This document shows positions 35,976-46,038 of a stretch of DNA of 53,859 bases, piece by piece. The translations under genes were made by a program, and so were the position numbers. The DNA lies in the NCBI GenBank assembly GCA_026396285.1, contig JAPLXB010000024.1, positions 1 to 53,859 on the forward strand, given 5' to 3'. The notes beneath the pieces were generated by a model. That model had not been told where the DNA came from and ran no database searches. It was given only the letters and a program-made list of their open reading frames with translations. Source of the DNA: Microcaldota archaeon (GTDB lineage: Archaea; Micrarchaeota; Micrarchaeia; Norongarragalinales; JAPLXB01). Numbering within the stretch: position 1 is the stretch's first letter; each line of letters starts with the position of its first letter.

Positions 35976-36938
35976 TCACTTGAAAACCGTCATCGCCACC
36001 AGGATGATTATCGCCGCAACGACGACGATGGCGCCCCAGGTCATCATGTTCTTGAGCCACCATTCCTCCTCTCCTTTTCCGCCGCCCCCTCCGGGAGCGC
36101 CCGGCATGTAAATGCTGATTGGCGCGATGCGGATTGTTTTTTCAACCGCGACTTTTTCTTTCTCTTTATCCTTCTCTTCCGGTTTTTCCTCATCTTCCTC
36201 TTTTTCCTTCTCAACCGCTTTTTTGGCTTGCTGGATTATTTTTATGTTCACGGAACCGCCGCGCGCGACTGCTTTCGCGCCCCCGCCCCCATGCGCCTCG
36301 GATTTCGATTTTGCCTCTGTTTTGGCCGCTTCGGCGCCGCCCCTGGCCTTTCCTTTTCCGCGGTCTGCCTCGATTTTTTTGACGCGCTCTATTATCGCCG
36401 TCAACCGCTCCTCGTGCACTGCGATTTTTTCACTGATTTTCGACGGCAGCTTACTTTGGTTTTCACGGAGTCTCGCGAGCTCCTGCCTTATTTTTTCCAG
36501 GCTTTTTTCAATGGCGGCGCTTTTCCTCTGCTGGTAGTCCTTCATTCCAGGCGCGATTTTCCTTATCTTTTCGAGTTTTTTCAACTCGGTTTCGTTGAGC
36601 ACGAGCCCCTGTTCGATGCGCTGCGCGATGTTAACGTGCATTGCCTTATGGGCCAGGTAGTCCTTCAGTTCCTTTTCCACTACTTCCTTGAATTGCATGG
36701 GTTTTGCGCCGTGCGTCCGCCATTGTGGCTCGAGGCCCGAGAAGAAGTTGGTGAAGTGGCTGTCGAGCAGCCTGCGCAGCTCCGGGTTCGCTTTTTCCCT
36801 TTCCGCGACTTTCATCCACTGGGGGCCGAAGTTGTCGCTCAGCGCGTGGTCAGTGAGCCTGCGGCCGACGCTCTCGTAGTTCTCTAGCCCGAGCCGGTTC
36901 GTCCACTTCCCGGCCTCCCTGAACCTGAATTCAACCAT
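35976..36938 (-). CDS. Hypothetical coiled-coil protein with C-terminal TM anchor
   Basis: Charged helical ORF, low-complexity K/E region, C-terminal TWGAIVVVAAIIILVAMTVFK. Confidence 0.65.
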   Translation of the reverse strand: MVEFRFREAGKWTNRLGLENYESVGRRLTDHALSDNFGPQWMKVAEREKANPELRRLLDSHFTNFFSGLEPQWRTHGAKPMQFKEVVEKELKDYLAHKAMHVNIAQRIEQGLVLNETELKKLEKIRKIAPGMKDYQQRKSAAIEKSLEKIRQELARLRENQSKLPSKISEKIAVHEERLTAIIERVKKIEADRGKGKARGGAEAAKTEAKSKSEAHGGGGAKAVARGGSVNIKIIQQAKKAVEKEKEEDEEKPEEKDKEKEKVAVEKTIRIAPISIYMPGAPGGGGGKGEEEWWLKNMMTWGAIVVVAAIIILVAMTVFK

Positions 36939-37036
36939 GAATCCACCAGCAAAATTGGGTTCGCCTTATTTAAAGCCCTTTATACGTTTTCTCCGCCGGT
37001 TTTTAAAAACAAGCCAGTGATGGATATGGGTTTAGC

Positions 37037-39298
37037 ATGGTTTCCGAATACGTTGTCCGGACCGAGGGCGACCGGCGCCGCCTAATCATCAATTGCCGGG
37101 CGTGGCCAACCGGCCCCGACGTTGCGCGGTACGCAGAGGCGATGAAGGAAGTAATCGGGATACTCCAGCAGGTCGAGGCCGACGAAATCGTCCTCCAGGA
37201 GTACTACGAGCGCATTTACAACGAGGAGCAGACGAGGATGCTGAAGAGCATCGCGGACGTCCTCACTAGGTTTGAAACGGAGGGAATCTGGAGCCCGTCG
37301 CACCTCGGGAAAACGACGGATTCCAAGGTGCTGGCTCCGAGGCACGATGCGGTGCTTGCGGTCATCAACCAGGCGCGCGCCGACCCCTTCGGGGCATACC
37401 TTAACCTGTTGAGGGAATTGAAGAAGGAGACTGACAAGGCCGCGGGACTGGGCGGCGGCGAGGCGCTCGAGGACGAAAAACTCTACCTTGGCACGGTTAA
37501 TTTCATGAAACAGGCGTTTGAATCGGCGCTCATGATCCAGAAAATGAAGCAGTACCTGGCGCAGCTTGGCTCAATCCCGGCGGACCGCGGCATGTACTCG
37601 TCGCTTTTCGAGGTCGCCATCAAGCCGTCGTTCATCGGCTCCCGCATTTTCTTCACCGGCACCGAGACAATGGAACTGGTCGACCAGTACGAGGTCGTCG
37701 GCACCAAGATATACATTTACAAGCACCCGGAAAAAGTCGAGTACCTGTATTTCATCAATCCGCCGGAATACACGCTGCCGCCGGACAAGTACTTCCTGCT
37801 TGAAAAGACGAAGGAAGTGGTCGCAGGCCACAGGCCCGAGTCAGTGGGTTTCATGGACATGGGCCAGGCCCGCAGGTACTTCCACAAGGTGTACGTCGCC
37901 ACCATCGCGGACCTGGCGATGAAGAACAACATTTCCCTCTCGGTGGAGGAAAAAGAGGAGCTGGCGTCAATAGTGGCTCGCTACACCATCGGATACGGCA
38001 TAATGGAAATCCTCTTGTCCGACCGCCAGCTGACCGACGTGTACATTGACTCGCCGCTGGGCTACAAGCCGATCTACCTCGTCCACTCAAAATACGGGCA
38101 GTGCCAGTCAAACATCATTTTCAGCGACGAGGAAGCGCGGGCCATTGTTTCGCGCTTCAGGGCGCTGTCGGGCAGGCCTTTTGACGAGGCGCACCCGATA
38201 CTGGACTTTGACCTGGTTGACCTCCAGACGAGGGTGTGCGCCATCGGGAAGCCGCTGGCAGTCGACGGCACCGCCTTCGCTTTCAGGCTCCACAAGGAGA
38301 CGCCGTGGACGCTGGCGCAGTTTTTGGACGTCAAGATGTTCAATCCCTTCGCGGCCGGCGCGTTTTCCTTTTTCGTGGACGCGCAGGCAAGCATGCTCAT
38401 CGTCGGCTCAAGAGGGTCGGGCAAGACGTCGTTTTTGCAGGCCCTCATGCAGGAGATTCCGCAGAACCTGAGGATAATCGTCCAGGAAGACACCCAGGAA
38501 ATCCCGGTGCCCGCACTCAAACGACTTGGTTTCAGCATAGAGCGTTTGAAGACGCGGCCGCCCCTCGGCGGGGTCGGCGAAGGCGAAGTCTCGGCAGAGG
38601 ACGCGCTGAGGACCGCCCTCAGGCTCGGGGACTCTGTGCTGATTGTCGGGGAAGTACGCTCACTGGAGGCCAAGGCCCTTTACGAGGCAATGCGCGTCGG
38701 CGCAGTCGGCAACGTGGTCATGGGAACGATTCACGGCGAGTCAGCGTACTCCATCTGGGACCGCGTCGTCAACGACTTGGGAGTCCCGACGACTTCGTTC
38801 AAGGCAACCGACTTCGCGCTCGTCGGCGCGCCAATCAGGTTCAAGGGCTCGCTCAAGAGGCAGAGGCGCATACTGGAAGTCACCGAAGTCAAGAAACACT
38901 GGACCGAGGACCCCGGCAAGGAAGGCGGGTTCCTCCAATGGATGCAGTTCGACGCAACCAAAGACGACTTGGAATTGTTCGAAGAAAACCTGAGGGAATC
39001 CGAGTGGATTTCGCGCGTAAAAAGGATTAGGGGAATGACGTTTGAAGACATTTGGAATGAAATCAACGCCCGCGCAGTCTCCAAACAATACCTTGTTGAA
39101 ATGAAGCGCCAGAACGACATCCCCAGGCTTTTGGAGGCCGAGCAGACCGTCCGCGCGCACAGCCACTACCTCCTCCTTGAGGAAAAGCAGCGCGAGGAAA
39201 TCGGGAAAGTTGACCACAAGAGCCTCTTGGAAGAGTGGAGGAACTGGGTGGACAACGTGCTGGTAAAGGAACAACTGCAAATAAAGAAACTGGGTTGA
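37037..39298 (+). CDS. Type II/IV secretion system ATPase (archaeal type IV pilus-like)
   Basis: Walker A IVGSRGSGKTSFLQAL, QEDTQEIPVPALKRLGFSIERLKTRPP, GDSVLIVGEVRSLEAKALYEAMRVGAVGNVVMGTIHGESAYSIWDRVVNDLG. Confidence 0.93.
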   Translation: MVSEYVVRTEGDRRRLIINCRAWPTGPDVARYAEAMKEVIGILQQVEADEIVLQEYYERIYNEEQTRMLKSIADVLTRFETEGIWSPSHLGKTTDSKVLAPRHDAVLAVINQARADPFGAYLNLLRELKKETDKAAGLGGGEALEDEKLYLGTVNFMKQAFESALMIQKMKQYLAQLGSIPADRGMYSSLFEVAIKPSFIGSRIFFTGTETMELVDQYEVVGTKIYIYKHPEKVEYLYFINPPEYTLPPDKYFLLEKTKEVVAGHRPESVGFMDMGQARRYFHKVYVATIADLAMKNNISLSVEEKEELASIVARYTIGYGIMEILLSDRQLTDVYIDSPLGYKPIYLVHSKYGQCQSNIIFSDEEARAIVSRFRALSGRPFDEAHPILDFDLVDLQTRVCAIGKPLAVDGTAFAFRLHKETPWTLAQFLDVKMFNPFAAGAFSFFVDAQASMLIVGSRGSGKTSFLQALMQEIPQNLRIIVQEDTQEIPVPALKRLGFSIERLKTRPPLGGVGEGEVSAEDALRTALRLGDSVLIVGEVRSLEAKALYEAMRVGAVGNVVMGTIHGESAYSIWDRVVNDLGVPTTSFKATDFALVGAPIRFKGSLKRQRRILEVTEVKKHWTEDPGKEGGFLQWMQFDATKDDLELFEENLRESEWISRVKRIRGMTFEDIWNEINARAVSKQYLVEMKRQNDIPRLLEAEQTVRAHSHYLLLEEKQREEIGKVDHKSLLEEWRNWVDNVLVKEQLQIKKLG

Positions 39299-39306
39299 AT
39301 TTTCCC

Positions 39307-41379
39307 ATGCCGCCCCAGAGACCAAGGACAAAACCGTCTGGCCCGCCAAGTATTTACGCAACCGCCCCCGAGCGCGTTGCAAAAAAGGCTGCGCCGAAAA
39401 TACCTGTTTTCGTCAGGCTAACGCATTCAATCGGGAAAGCGTTCAAAGGCCTCGGGAAAGGCGCGAAATTCACTCCCGCCCAAGCGGACGCAATCGGGTT
39501 CATGGGCTACCCGATAACGCCCGAGGAATTCTACGCCACCTACAAAGCCATATTCATGCTCGGCATCGTCTTCGGGGCAGTCGTAGGAGGCTTGGTGATA
39601 CTTTCGTTCAGCGGAAACATCTTCGGCCTTTTGGCGGGCGTGCTGATTGTCCTTGCGCCAATCGGCGCCAGCTTCCTCTACCTCCAGTATCCCTCGATGC
39701 AGGTGCAGAACGAGAGAGTGCTGGCAATCGCCTACATCCCGGAAATAATAAATTATCTCGTCATGAGCATGCGCCTCACGCCCAACCTGGAAAAATCAGT
39801 CGAGTTCGCCGCCAACCACGGCAGGGGAAAAATCGCGGAAGACCTTAAAAAACTCGTTTGGGACGTCCAAATCGGCAAATTCCGCTCAATCGAGGAGGGA
39901 TTGGACGACTTAGCCTACCGCTGGGGCCCGTTAAGCGACGACTTCAAGCACGCGCTCATGCTCGTCCGCTCCTCGGTGCTGGAAACCGACCGCACGAAAA
40001 GAGAGGAACTCCTGGAAAAAGCAGTCACCGACGTGCTGGAAGGCAGCAAGGAAAAAATGGACTTATACGCCCGCGCCCTCCACCAACCAACAGTGTACCT
40101 CTATTACTTCGGAATATTGCTGCCGCTCATGCTCGCAATAGTTTTGCCGATAGCCGGAAGCATAATGCAAGGCATGCAGTTCGGCAGGCCCGAGTATTTG
40201 GTGCTTATCTACAACATTGCCATCCCGATCGGTATATTCCTTTTCGGGAGAAACATTTTGGCAGGCAGGCCGCCGACATACGTGCCGCCTGAAATTCCTG
40301 AAAACTTTCCCGGCCTCCCGCCAAAAGGGACCATCCGCCTCCTTGGAGTGAATTTTTCCGTAAAACTCCTTGTAATCCTAGTCCTCTCGGCCACAATCGC
40401 CGCCGGCTATTTCGCGGATCAAATCAACAAAGCCGGCATTCCGGAATACAGGCTCGCCGAAGAATTGCCGAAAATTCCGCACCTCGCGTTCTTCGACCAA
40501 TATGGTCTCTACGTCGCGCAATTCTCCGTCTTCGGGATACTGATTGGCATCAGCCTGGCTTCAAGCGTTTACCTGCTTGGAACGTATTGGGCGCGCAAGA
40601 AAGTCCAGGACGAGATTCGCGGAATGGAAGGGGAATTCAAGGACGCGATGTACGTGCTGGCGTCGCGGCTGGGCGAAAACAAGCCCATGGAGGAAGCAAT
40701 GAGGCACGCCGTGGAATTCCTTCCCAAAAGCAAAATCGCGTCAGAAGTCTTCCAACGGATCCTTTCAAACATCACCATGTTGGGAATGACTCTTGACGCC
40801 GCGATTTTCGACCCCACTTTCGGCGCAGTGAAGAACGTTCCCTCGCAAGTCATCCGCGGGGGCATGAGCGTGCTAGTGGACTCGGTTCAATTGGGCGTCA
40901 ACGTGGCCGCCAAGTCGCTGATGAGTTTGAGCCTGCAGTTGCGCAACGCGCAGAAAATCGACGAGTCCCTCAGGCACCTCCTGGAGGACGTTACTGTGAT
41001 GCTGAGCACGATGGCGACGTTCATTGCGCCGGTGGTGCTCGCAGTCGTCTCGTCAATGCAGCAGATGATAATAAACTCCATTTCCTCGGCGGCCGCGGGC
41101 AGCACTGAACAAGCCCAGGTGCCGGGCATGGGCGGCGGAATGACTAGCATGTTTTCCCACAAACCGGATACGGCGGATCCGGCCACGTTCGCGCTAATAA
41201 TGGGGGTTTACGTGATTGAAATCGTGTTCATGCTCATTTACTTCAATTCCCAAGTGGAGGACACTCACAACCCGTTACACACGTATGTCAGCATCGCCAA
41301 GGCCTTGCCCATGGCGGCGATTTTGTATTGCGTCACGCTTTTCGTAACAAGCATGGCAATAGGCGGAGCAGGCGGATAA
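39307..41379 (+). CDS. Type II secretion F-domain platform protein (ArlJ/archaeal pilus-type, two F domains)
   Basis: Polytopic protein; ALMLVRSSVLETDRTKREELLEKAVTDVLEGSKEKMDLYARALHQPTVYLYYFGILLPLMLAIVLPIAG and MYVLASRLGENKPMEEAMRHAVEFLPKSKIASEVFQRILSNITMLGMTLDAAIFD. Confidence 0.9.
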   Translation: MPPQRPRTKPSGPPSIYATAPERVAKKAAPKIPVFVRLTHSIGKAFKGLGKGAKFTPAQADAIGFMGYPITPEEFYATYKAIFMLGIVFGAVVGGLVILSFSGNIFGLLAGVLIVLAPIGASFLYLQYPSMQVQNERVLAIAYIPEIINYLVMSMRLTPNLEKSVEFAANHGRGKIAEDLKKLVWDVQIGKFRSIEEGLDDLAYRWGPLSDDFKHALMLVRSSVLETDRTKREELLEKAVTDVLEGSKEKMDLYARALHQPTVYLYYFGILLPLMLAIVLPIAGSIMQGMQFGRPEYLVLIYNIAIPIGIFLFGRNILAGRPPTYVPPEIPENFPGLPPKGTIRLLGVNFSVKLLVILVLSATIAAGYFADQINKAGIPEYRLAEELPKIPHLAFFDQYGLYVAQFSVFGILIGISLASSVYLLGTYWARKKVQDEIRGMEGEFKDAMYVLASRLGENKPMEEAMRHAVEFLPKSKIASEVFQRILSNITMLGMTLDAAIFDPTFGAVKNVPSQVIRGGMSVLVDSVQLGVNVAAKSLMSLSLQLRNAQKIDESLRHLLEDVTVMLSTMATFIAPVVLAVVSSMQQMIINSISSAAAGSTEQAQVPGMGGGMTSMFSHKPDTADPATFALIMGVYVIEIVFMLIYFNSQVEDTHNPLHTYVSIAKALPMAAILYCVTLFVTSMAIGGAGG

Positions 41380-41455
41380 GGCCAGAAAGCGTGCCGGCCG
41401 CGGCTGGCGCAATGAATAAAAACCGGGGAAGAGTGCTTCAACAAGTGTTTGAGGG

Positions 41456-41983
41456 GTGGTTGGCGTGATTGGAGTCAGGCAAAGAAGGGGCCAAGCTTTT
41501 GAGACAATGATGCTCGTCATTTCAGTCATCGTGGCAGTCGCCATACTCGGCGTATTGCTCGGATTTTTGGGTGGAATCAGTTTCGGCGCAACCGGCGCAA
41601 AGGACACGATAAAATCCCTCGTTTCAAAAGTGTACCAGCGCGGGATTGGAATAGAATCTGCTCCTAAAGCAGAATTCGCCCCCGGAAACGATGTGTTTGT
41701 CGCAGAAGTGATTGGAGAAACGCCTATACAAGCTGCCGATGTCAGTTTTTACTGCCCCCCCGGCCTTGGCGAAATCTGCGGTTCAGCGGACAAACCGCTT
41801 AGCACTGGTTCTGGCGGCACCTCATTCAAGGTTCACACCAAAATAAGTGCAGCGATTTCGGTTTGCAAAGGACCGCGTCAAGCCGGAGCCGGCGGACCAA
41901 GCTACTATGTATGTGTTGGAAGCACGGACTACGCGAGTGACTTGGCGGACGCGTGCGCCCAGAAATGTGGGCTGACTCGTTAG
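41456..41983 (+). CDS. Type IV pilin-like protein
   Basis: Short leader + RRGQAFETMMLVISVIVAVAILGVLLGFLGG: class III signal peptide-like; downstream of the platform protein. GTG start uncertain. Confidence 0.7.
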   Translation: MVGVIGVRQRRGQAFETMMLVISVIVAVAILGVLLGFLGGISFGATGAKDTIKSLVSKVYQRGIGIESAPKAEFAPGNDVFVAEVIGETPIQAADVSFYCPPGLGEICGSADKPLSTGSGGTSFKVHTKISAAISVCKGPRQAGAGGPSYYVCVGSTDYASDLADACAQKCGLTR

Positions 41984-42039
41984 GCGCCTCGGCTGCTGCC
42001 AGCCACTACTTTTTTATTTGGCTTTTACGCCAACAGGTT

Positions 42040-42273
42040 ATGGTGCAGATGTTGCTGAAGCGGCGCAGGGGCAGCGAATGGACGCCAATCTATATGCTAA
42101 TAGTAATGATTATCGCGGCAATAATAGTCATAAAGTTAATCAAGCCGGTTTTCCAGCAGACGTCAATTGCCGCCAGCGAGTCCCTTGAGGAGGCTAAAAC
42201 CGTTTCCCGTTCCTTGGCCTTCATCCTCTTCACTCCGGGCTTTTTGGAAAGGGCTTTCAAGAAAAGGGTTTAA
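42040..42273 (+). CDS. Small pilin-like membrane protein (77 aa)
   Basis: MVQMLLKRRRGSEWTPIYMLIVMIIAAIIVIKLIKPVF; basic leader with Gly then hydrophobic segment. Confidence 0.6.
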   Translation: MVQMLLKRRRGSEWTPIYMLIVMIIAAIIVIKLIKPVFQQTSIAASESLEEAKTVSRSLAFILFTPGFLERAFKKRV

Positions 42274-42290
42274 ACCACTCCCGCCTTCGT

Positions 42291-43016
42291 TTGTTCATGT
42301 CCAAGGGACAGGTTGATGCGCCAATCGAGCTTTTCGTAGCGGTAATAATCCTAGCAATGAGCATGACCCTCGCTTTTTACGTAATGAACACAAGCAGCGA
42401 AGCCCAGTGCATTGCCGAACTCCGTTCCGAAGTGCGTTCTCTCGAGTCGGCCATGGTTGACGTGGCAATAGGTTCGCCGCCGACTTCGCGGGAAGCGACT
42501 TTTAACATGAAGTCGTGCGGCACGAAACGCATTGAGGGCCTGCGGTTCGTGAAATACACTCAAGTCGATTTCTGCAGACAGTGCACTGGCTATACGCAGG
42601 GGTGTTGGAAAATAGAGCCGGTTTACATTGATTCGGCTGACGGGATTCTACGGCCCTTGACTGACGCGAGCATGTGTATTCAAATGCCAATGGACATGGG
42701 TGTGGAAGACGAATACATTCCCAAGCCGCCACAGGGCTATTTAGTAAACCCGAGCAACATTGACACTATTCACTGTATTCCATTGGGAACAACCGCATGC
42801 GTTGATTTGGAGTCAGGGCGTAGTTGCAGTCTCGACGTTCCTCAATCTGTTTTGAGCGATCAATACTGGCGCACACTCGGGCGAGTTCAGGGCGAGTCTG
42901 TTTTCGTATTCAAACTCACAAAACGCCTCTATCTTGGTACAACCGGAATCACGACCGGGCAAAAAGGCTACATTAGCGTTTGCGCCATGAAAAAAGAAAC
43001 AGCCGCGAGTCGGTGA
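42291..43016 (+). CDS. Type IV pilin-like protein
   Basis: MFMSKGQVDAPIELFVAVIILAMSMTLAFYVM: KG-Q leader + hydrophobic segment; Cys-containing ectodomain. Confidence 0.7.
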   Translation: MFMSKGQVDAPIELFVAVIILAMSMTLAFYVMNTSSEAQCIAELRSEVRSLESAMVDVAIGSPPTSREATFNMKSCGTKRIEGLRFVKYTQVDFCRQCTGYTQGCWKIEPVYIDSADGILRPLTDASMCIQMPMDMGVEDEYIPKPPQGYLVNPSNIDTIHCIPLGTTACVDLESGRSCSLDVPQSVLSDQYWRTLGRVQGESVFVFKLTKRLYLGTTGITTGQKGYISVCAMKKETAASR

Positions 43017-43017
43017 A

Positions 43018-43686
43018 ATGAGGAGCCAAATCGCGTTGTGGATGCTTACGAAGATGGCGATGCTCTTCTTCATCATCGCCCTAGCACTTTTCGCGACTAC
43101 GCTCGGGAACATACAGAGAACGAGCATGTGCTCAAACCAGGCTTATTCCGTGGCACAAGCAGTCGGCGGCGTGATAAACAACGTAATAAACTCGCCAATG
43201 GAAGACGAACGGAAAATATTCGCCTTAGAGTCCTCGCTTTCAATCGGGAAAACCGATTTTCAAAGGTATGCCATTAACATCCTGAAAGTAACAGAAAGCG
43301 GCGGGATTGGAAACCCAGAAACCGGTTTTTTTTCAATTCTAGTGAGGCCTTTTTCAGAGGAAACAGCGGCTAAATTCGATTGCACGACAAACGAATGCTG
43401 CGGCCGTTCGAACGTCCCCTTCGAGAATTTTATAGTTGACATGCATAGTAACGCGGGTAGCGCAAGGAATCCAGGCACCCAGACCGGCGAGGTGCTTGTG
43501 GCGGAGCCATCAAATCCCCAAGGCCGGAGCCGCTTCCTCGTCGTAATCAAATGCAAAACGAAACAGATTCCGACGCAAAATTATCTCGTCATCGAGGACT
43601 GCACCCGGGAAATAGGCACAGATTGCCTGAACTTTGAAACAGTCCGCGTCACGAATAACCTGAATCCATGCGCTTTTCCGCAATAA
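43018..43686 (+). CDS. Pilin-like/single-pass membrane protein of the pilus locus
   Basis: MRSQIALWMLTKMAMLFFIIALALFATTLG; same operon, Cys-containing ectodomain. Confidence 0.6.
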   Translation: MRSQIALWMLTKMAMLFFIIALALFATTLGNIQRTSMCSNQAYSVAQAVGGVINNVINSPMEDERKIFALESSLSIGKTDFQRYAINILKVTESGGIGNPETGFFSILVRPFSEETAAKFDCTTNECCGRSNVPFENFIVDMHSNAGSARNPGTQTGEVLVAEPSNPQGRSRFLVVIKCKTKQIPTQNYLVIEDCTREIGTDCLNFETVRVTNNLNPCAFPQ

Positions 43687-43714
43687 CTTTTTTAGGAGAG
43701 TTGGAGTTAGTTGA

Positions 43715-44284
43715 ATGGTTTTCTTGAAAGGTTTCATAGGGCCGCTGGGGGACGACATTCCGAGCATTTTCCCAATAGTTGCCGGGATACTGCTGTTCAT
43801 TTCAGTAGTGGTTTACTCCGTTTACTTCGTGCAGGCAAAGAACGAATACCTGGATACGCGCAAGGCGGCGCTGGGGCTCGCATACATTGCAACAAAGAGC
43901 GGCGTGACTACAACGTCCGAATTCAACGCAGAATGCAATAACGTCGTTATGCCATATGCTGAAACGCGGGGAGTACGTTTTGCGATAGTGCTCAAAAAAT
44001 TCTGCACAGAAATAAATCTAGATTCCAATCCTTTTGACTCTGAACCGAGGCCACCATCAGCTGATGCAGGCGCAGTATGCACTACACGGGGAATAGGCCC
44101 GACGAAATTGATGGAAGCGGGTTCCCCGAATAGTGAATACATGCCTTCTGACTCGGTGATACTGAATTATCCGATTGCAGTCTACTGCCCGGACGAAGGA
44201 AGCGTCACGCGCGGGCTTGGAATGATTACCATAATGGTTTGGAAGAAGAAAGGCAGACTCGAGGAAGCGAGCGGCATGTCATAG
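43715..44284 (+). CDS. Single-pass membrane protein of the pilus locus
   Basis: MVFLKGFIGPLGDDIPSIFPIVAGILLFISVVVYSVYFVQAKNEYLDTRKAALGLAYI. Confidence 0.6.
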   Translation: MVFLKGFIGPLGDDIPSIFPIVAGILLFISVVVYSVYFVQAKNEYLDTRKAALGLAYIATKSGVTTTSEFNAECNNVVMPYAETRGVRFAIVLKKFCTEINLDSNPFDSEPRPPSADAGAVCTTRGIGPTKLMEAGSPNSEYMPSDSVILNYPIAVYCPDEGSVTRGLGMITIMVWKKKGRLEEASGMS

Positions 44285-44294
44285 GTGATTTTGT

Positions 44295-44975
44295 TTGGTT
44301 AAGGGGCAAGCAGCGTTGTTTGACGGCATAATGTTTCTCCTCATTACCACGATGTCGGTGGGCATGATGTATTCCGCCATGGTAACCTACGGCGAGTCTC
44401 AGGACCGCGTCATGCGCAGCGCGCACGTCATCAATTACATGCAGAGCATAATGAAGAGCATTTACTTCATGGACGCGTCCACGCTAGGCGGCGTTCACGT
44501 TCCTGCGCCGCAGGCTGCAAATCTAGACTGTCGTAACTTGAGCAAGTGGAAGGGAACAATAAGCGTGGCTGACTTAGTGAAAAAAGACTTGGCCGACCCC
44601 ACTGCAAACAGTCTTGACGACAAATTCGGGTCAGCTGACGCGCCCGGCAAAACCGCGCTATGGTGCCTCATGAGTGAGGTGATGAAGCCCTTCACACAGG
44701 CGGGATACAAGTACGCGGCCGAAGTCCTTGACGAACAGTTCTACCAGACTTACCGAGATTCACAGTCATTTGTAATTACTGACTCGGCCGAAGTGCAGAG
44801 CAATATGGGTGATGCTTTTCCTCGCGGCGGGCAGCTAGGATTGTGTGACTCGGTGAGCAACAATTTCAAGGAAGCGATTACTGTTGCCGCGCCGTTCCGG
44901 ATACTCGTCGAGGACCAGAATGGCAACCCGGTGACGAAACAGTACCTGATGCGCGTGTGCGTTTGGCCATCCTAA
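44295..44975 (+). CDS. Type IV pilin-like protein
   Basis: MVKGQAALFDGIMFLLITTMSVGMMYSAMVTYG: KG-Q leader + hydrophobic segment. Confidence 0.65.
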   Translation: MVKGQAALFDGIMFLLITTMSVGMMYSAMVTYGESQDRVMRSAHVINYMQSIMKSIYFMDASTLGGVHVPAPQAANLDCRNLSKWKGTISVADLVKKDLADPTANSLDDKFGSADAPGKTALWCLMSEVMKPFTQAGYKYAAEVLDEQFYQTYRDSQSFVITDSAEVQSNMGDAFPRGGQLGLCDSVSNNFKEAITVAAPFRILVEDQNGNPVTKQYLMRVCVWPS

Positions 44976-45021
44976 AAGACGGCGTGAATTCATGGACGCG
45001 CTGTTGGCGGCGCGCACCAAG

Positions 45022-46038
45022 CTATTTTCTTTTAACAGTGACTTCTTCGCCGCACTTCGGGCACGTGTAGTAAAACGCTTCCTCAGTCGGCTTCACAGAC
45101 GTGGTGCAATTGGTGCAGAAGCCGGTGCTGCAGTATGGGCAGAAAACGACTTTCGCGTTCTTCGTCCCGCACGTCGGGCACACGGGCTCCTTTTTTTCCT
45201 CAGCTTTTGCTCCACCGGCTTTCTTCTCCGTCTCCCATGGCTTGGCTTCCTTTTTTGCCCCGCCAACCGGCGCGGGCTTTCCTGAAATCGCTTCAAGTTC
45301 CGCAAACAACGGCTGCGGCGCGGCTTCGCCACCCGCGCCAGCGCCCGCCCCCGGCGCACCGGCGCCTTCCGTTTTTTCGCCGAGCAGCTCCTCAATCGTG
45401 ATCTTCCTCTCCTCTTCGGCTGCGGCCTTCTTTTTCTCCTCCCGGCGCTCAACGCGCTTCGGGACCGGCTTCTGGACAACAGGCTGCGGAAGGCTCTCCT
45501 TCTTCAACTCAGTATAAACTTCCTGCGCCATCTGGCTGAGCTCGGTTTCCTCACCGGCTTTTTTTGCGGCCGGCCTCGCCGCGGCAGGCTGCGCCCCCTC
45601 TTTTTTGCCGGCAATCAAGTACCTTCGATGGACCACCGCGCCCGGCTGCAGCGCTTCGGCCTCGGCCTCTCTTATGATGTCCCTTATCATGAGTTCCTCT
45701 TCAACGCCTTTTTCACCCGGCTTCTGCACCGCCGCCGGTGCCCTGGCCTGCACTTGTTTTGCCTCTGGCAGCACCTGTGCAGCGGGTTTTTCCTCCGGTT
45801 TCGCTGGCTTCGCCTCTTCCGCGGTTTTTTTTGGCGCTGGTGGAACGAGTTCGTGTTTCTTCGGCGCAGTCGCGAGGGGCGGGCGTTTTTTCTTCAACGG
45901 AACCTCTATTTCAACCGGTGGAGCCACTTCCAGCTCCTCCTTCAGTGCGGCGAGTTTCTCCTTCGGCGTCTTCGCCGCCGGCGCCGCCGCGCCTTTTTTG
46001 GCCTTGTCTTTTTCAGTAGCGTCGCCCGTGTTGGCCAT
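45022..46038 (-). CDS. Low-complexity Ala/Lys/Pro-rich protein with C-terminal zinc ribbons
   Basis: CPTCGTKNAKVVFCPYCSTGFCTNCTTSVKPTEEAFYYTCPKCGEEVTVKRK. Confidence 0.75.
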   Translation of the reverse strand: MANTGDATEKDKAKKGAAAPAAKTPKEKLAALKEELEVAPPVEIEVPLKKKRPPLATAPKKHELVPPAPKKTAEEAKPAKPEEKPAAQVLPEAKQVQARAPAAVQKPGEKGVEEELMIRDIIREAEAEALQPGAVVHRRYLIAGKKEGAQPAAARPAAKKAGEETELSQMAQEVYTELKKESLPQPVVQKPVPKRVERREEKKKAAAEEERKITIEELLGEKTEGAGAPGAGAGAGGEAAPQPLFAELEAISGKPAPVGGAKKEAKPWETEKKAGGAKAEEKKEPVCPTCGTKNAKVVFCPYCSTGFCTNCTTSVKPTEEAFYYTCPKCGEEVTVKRK

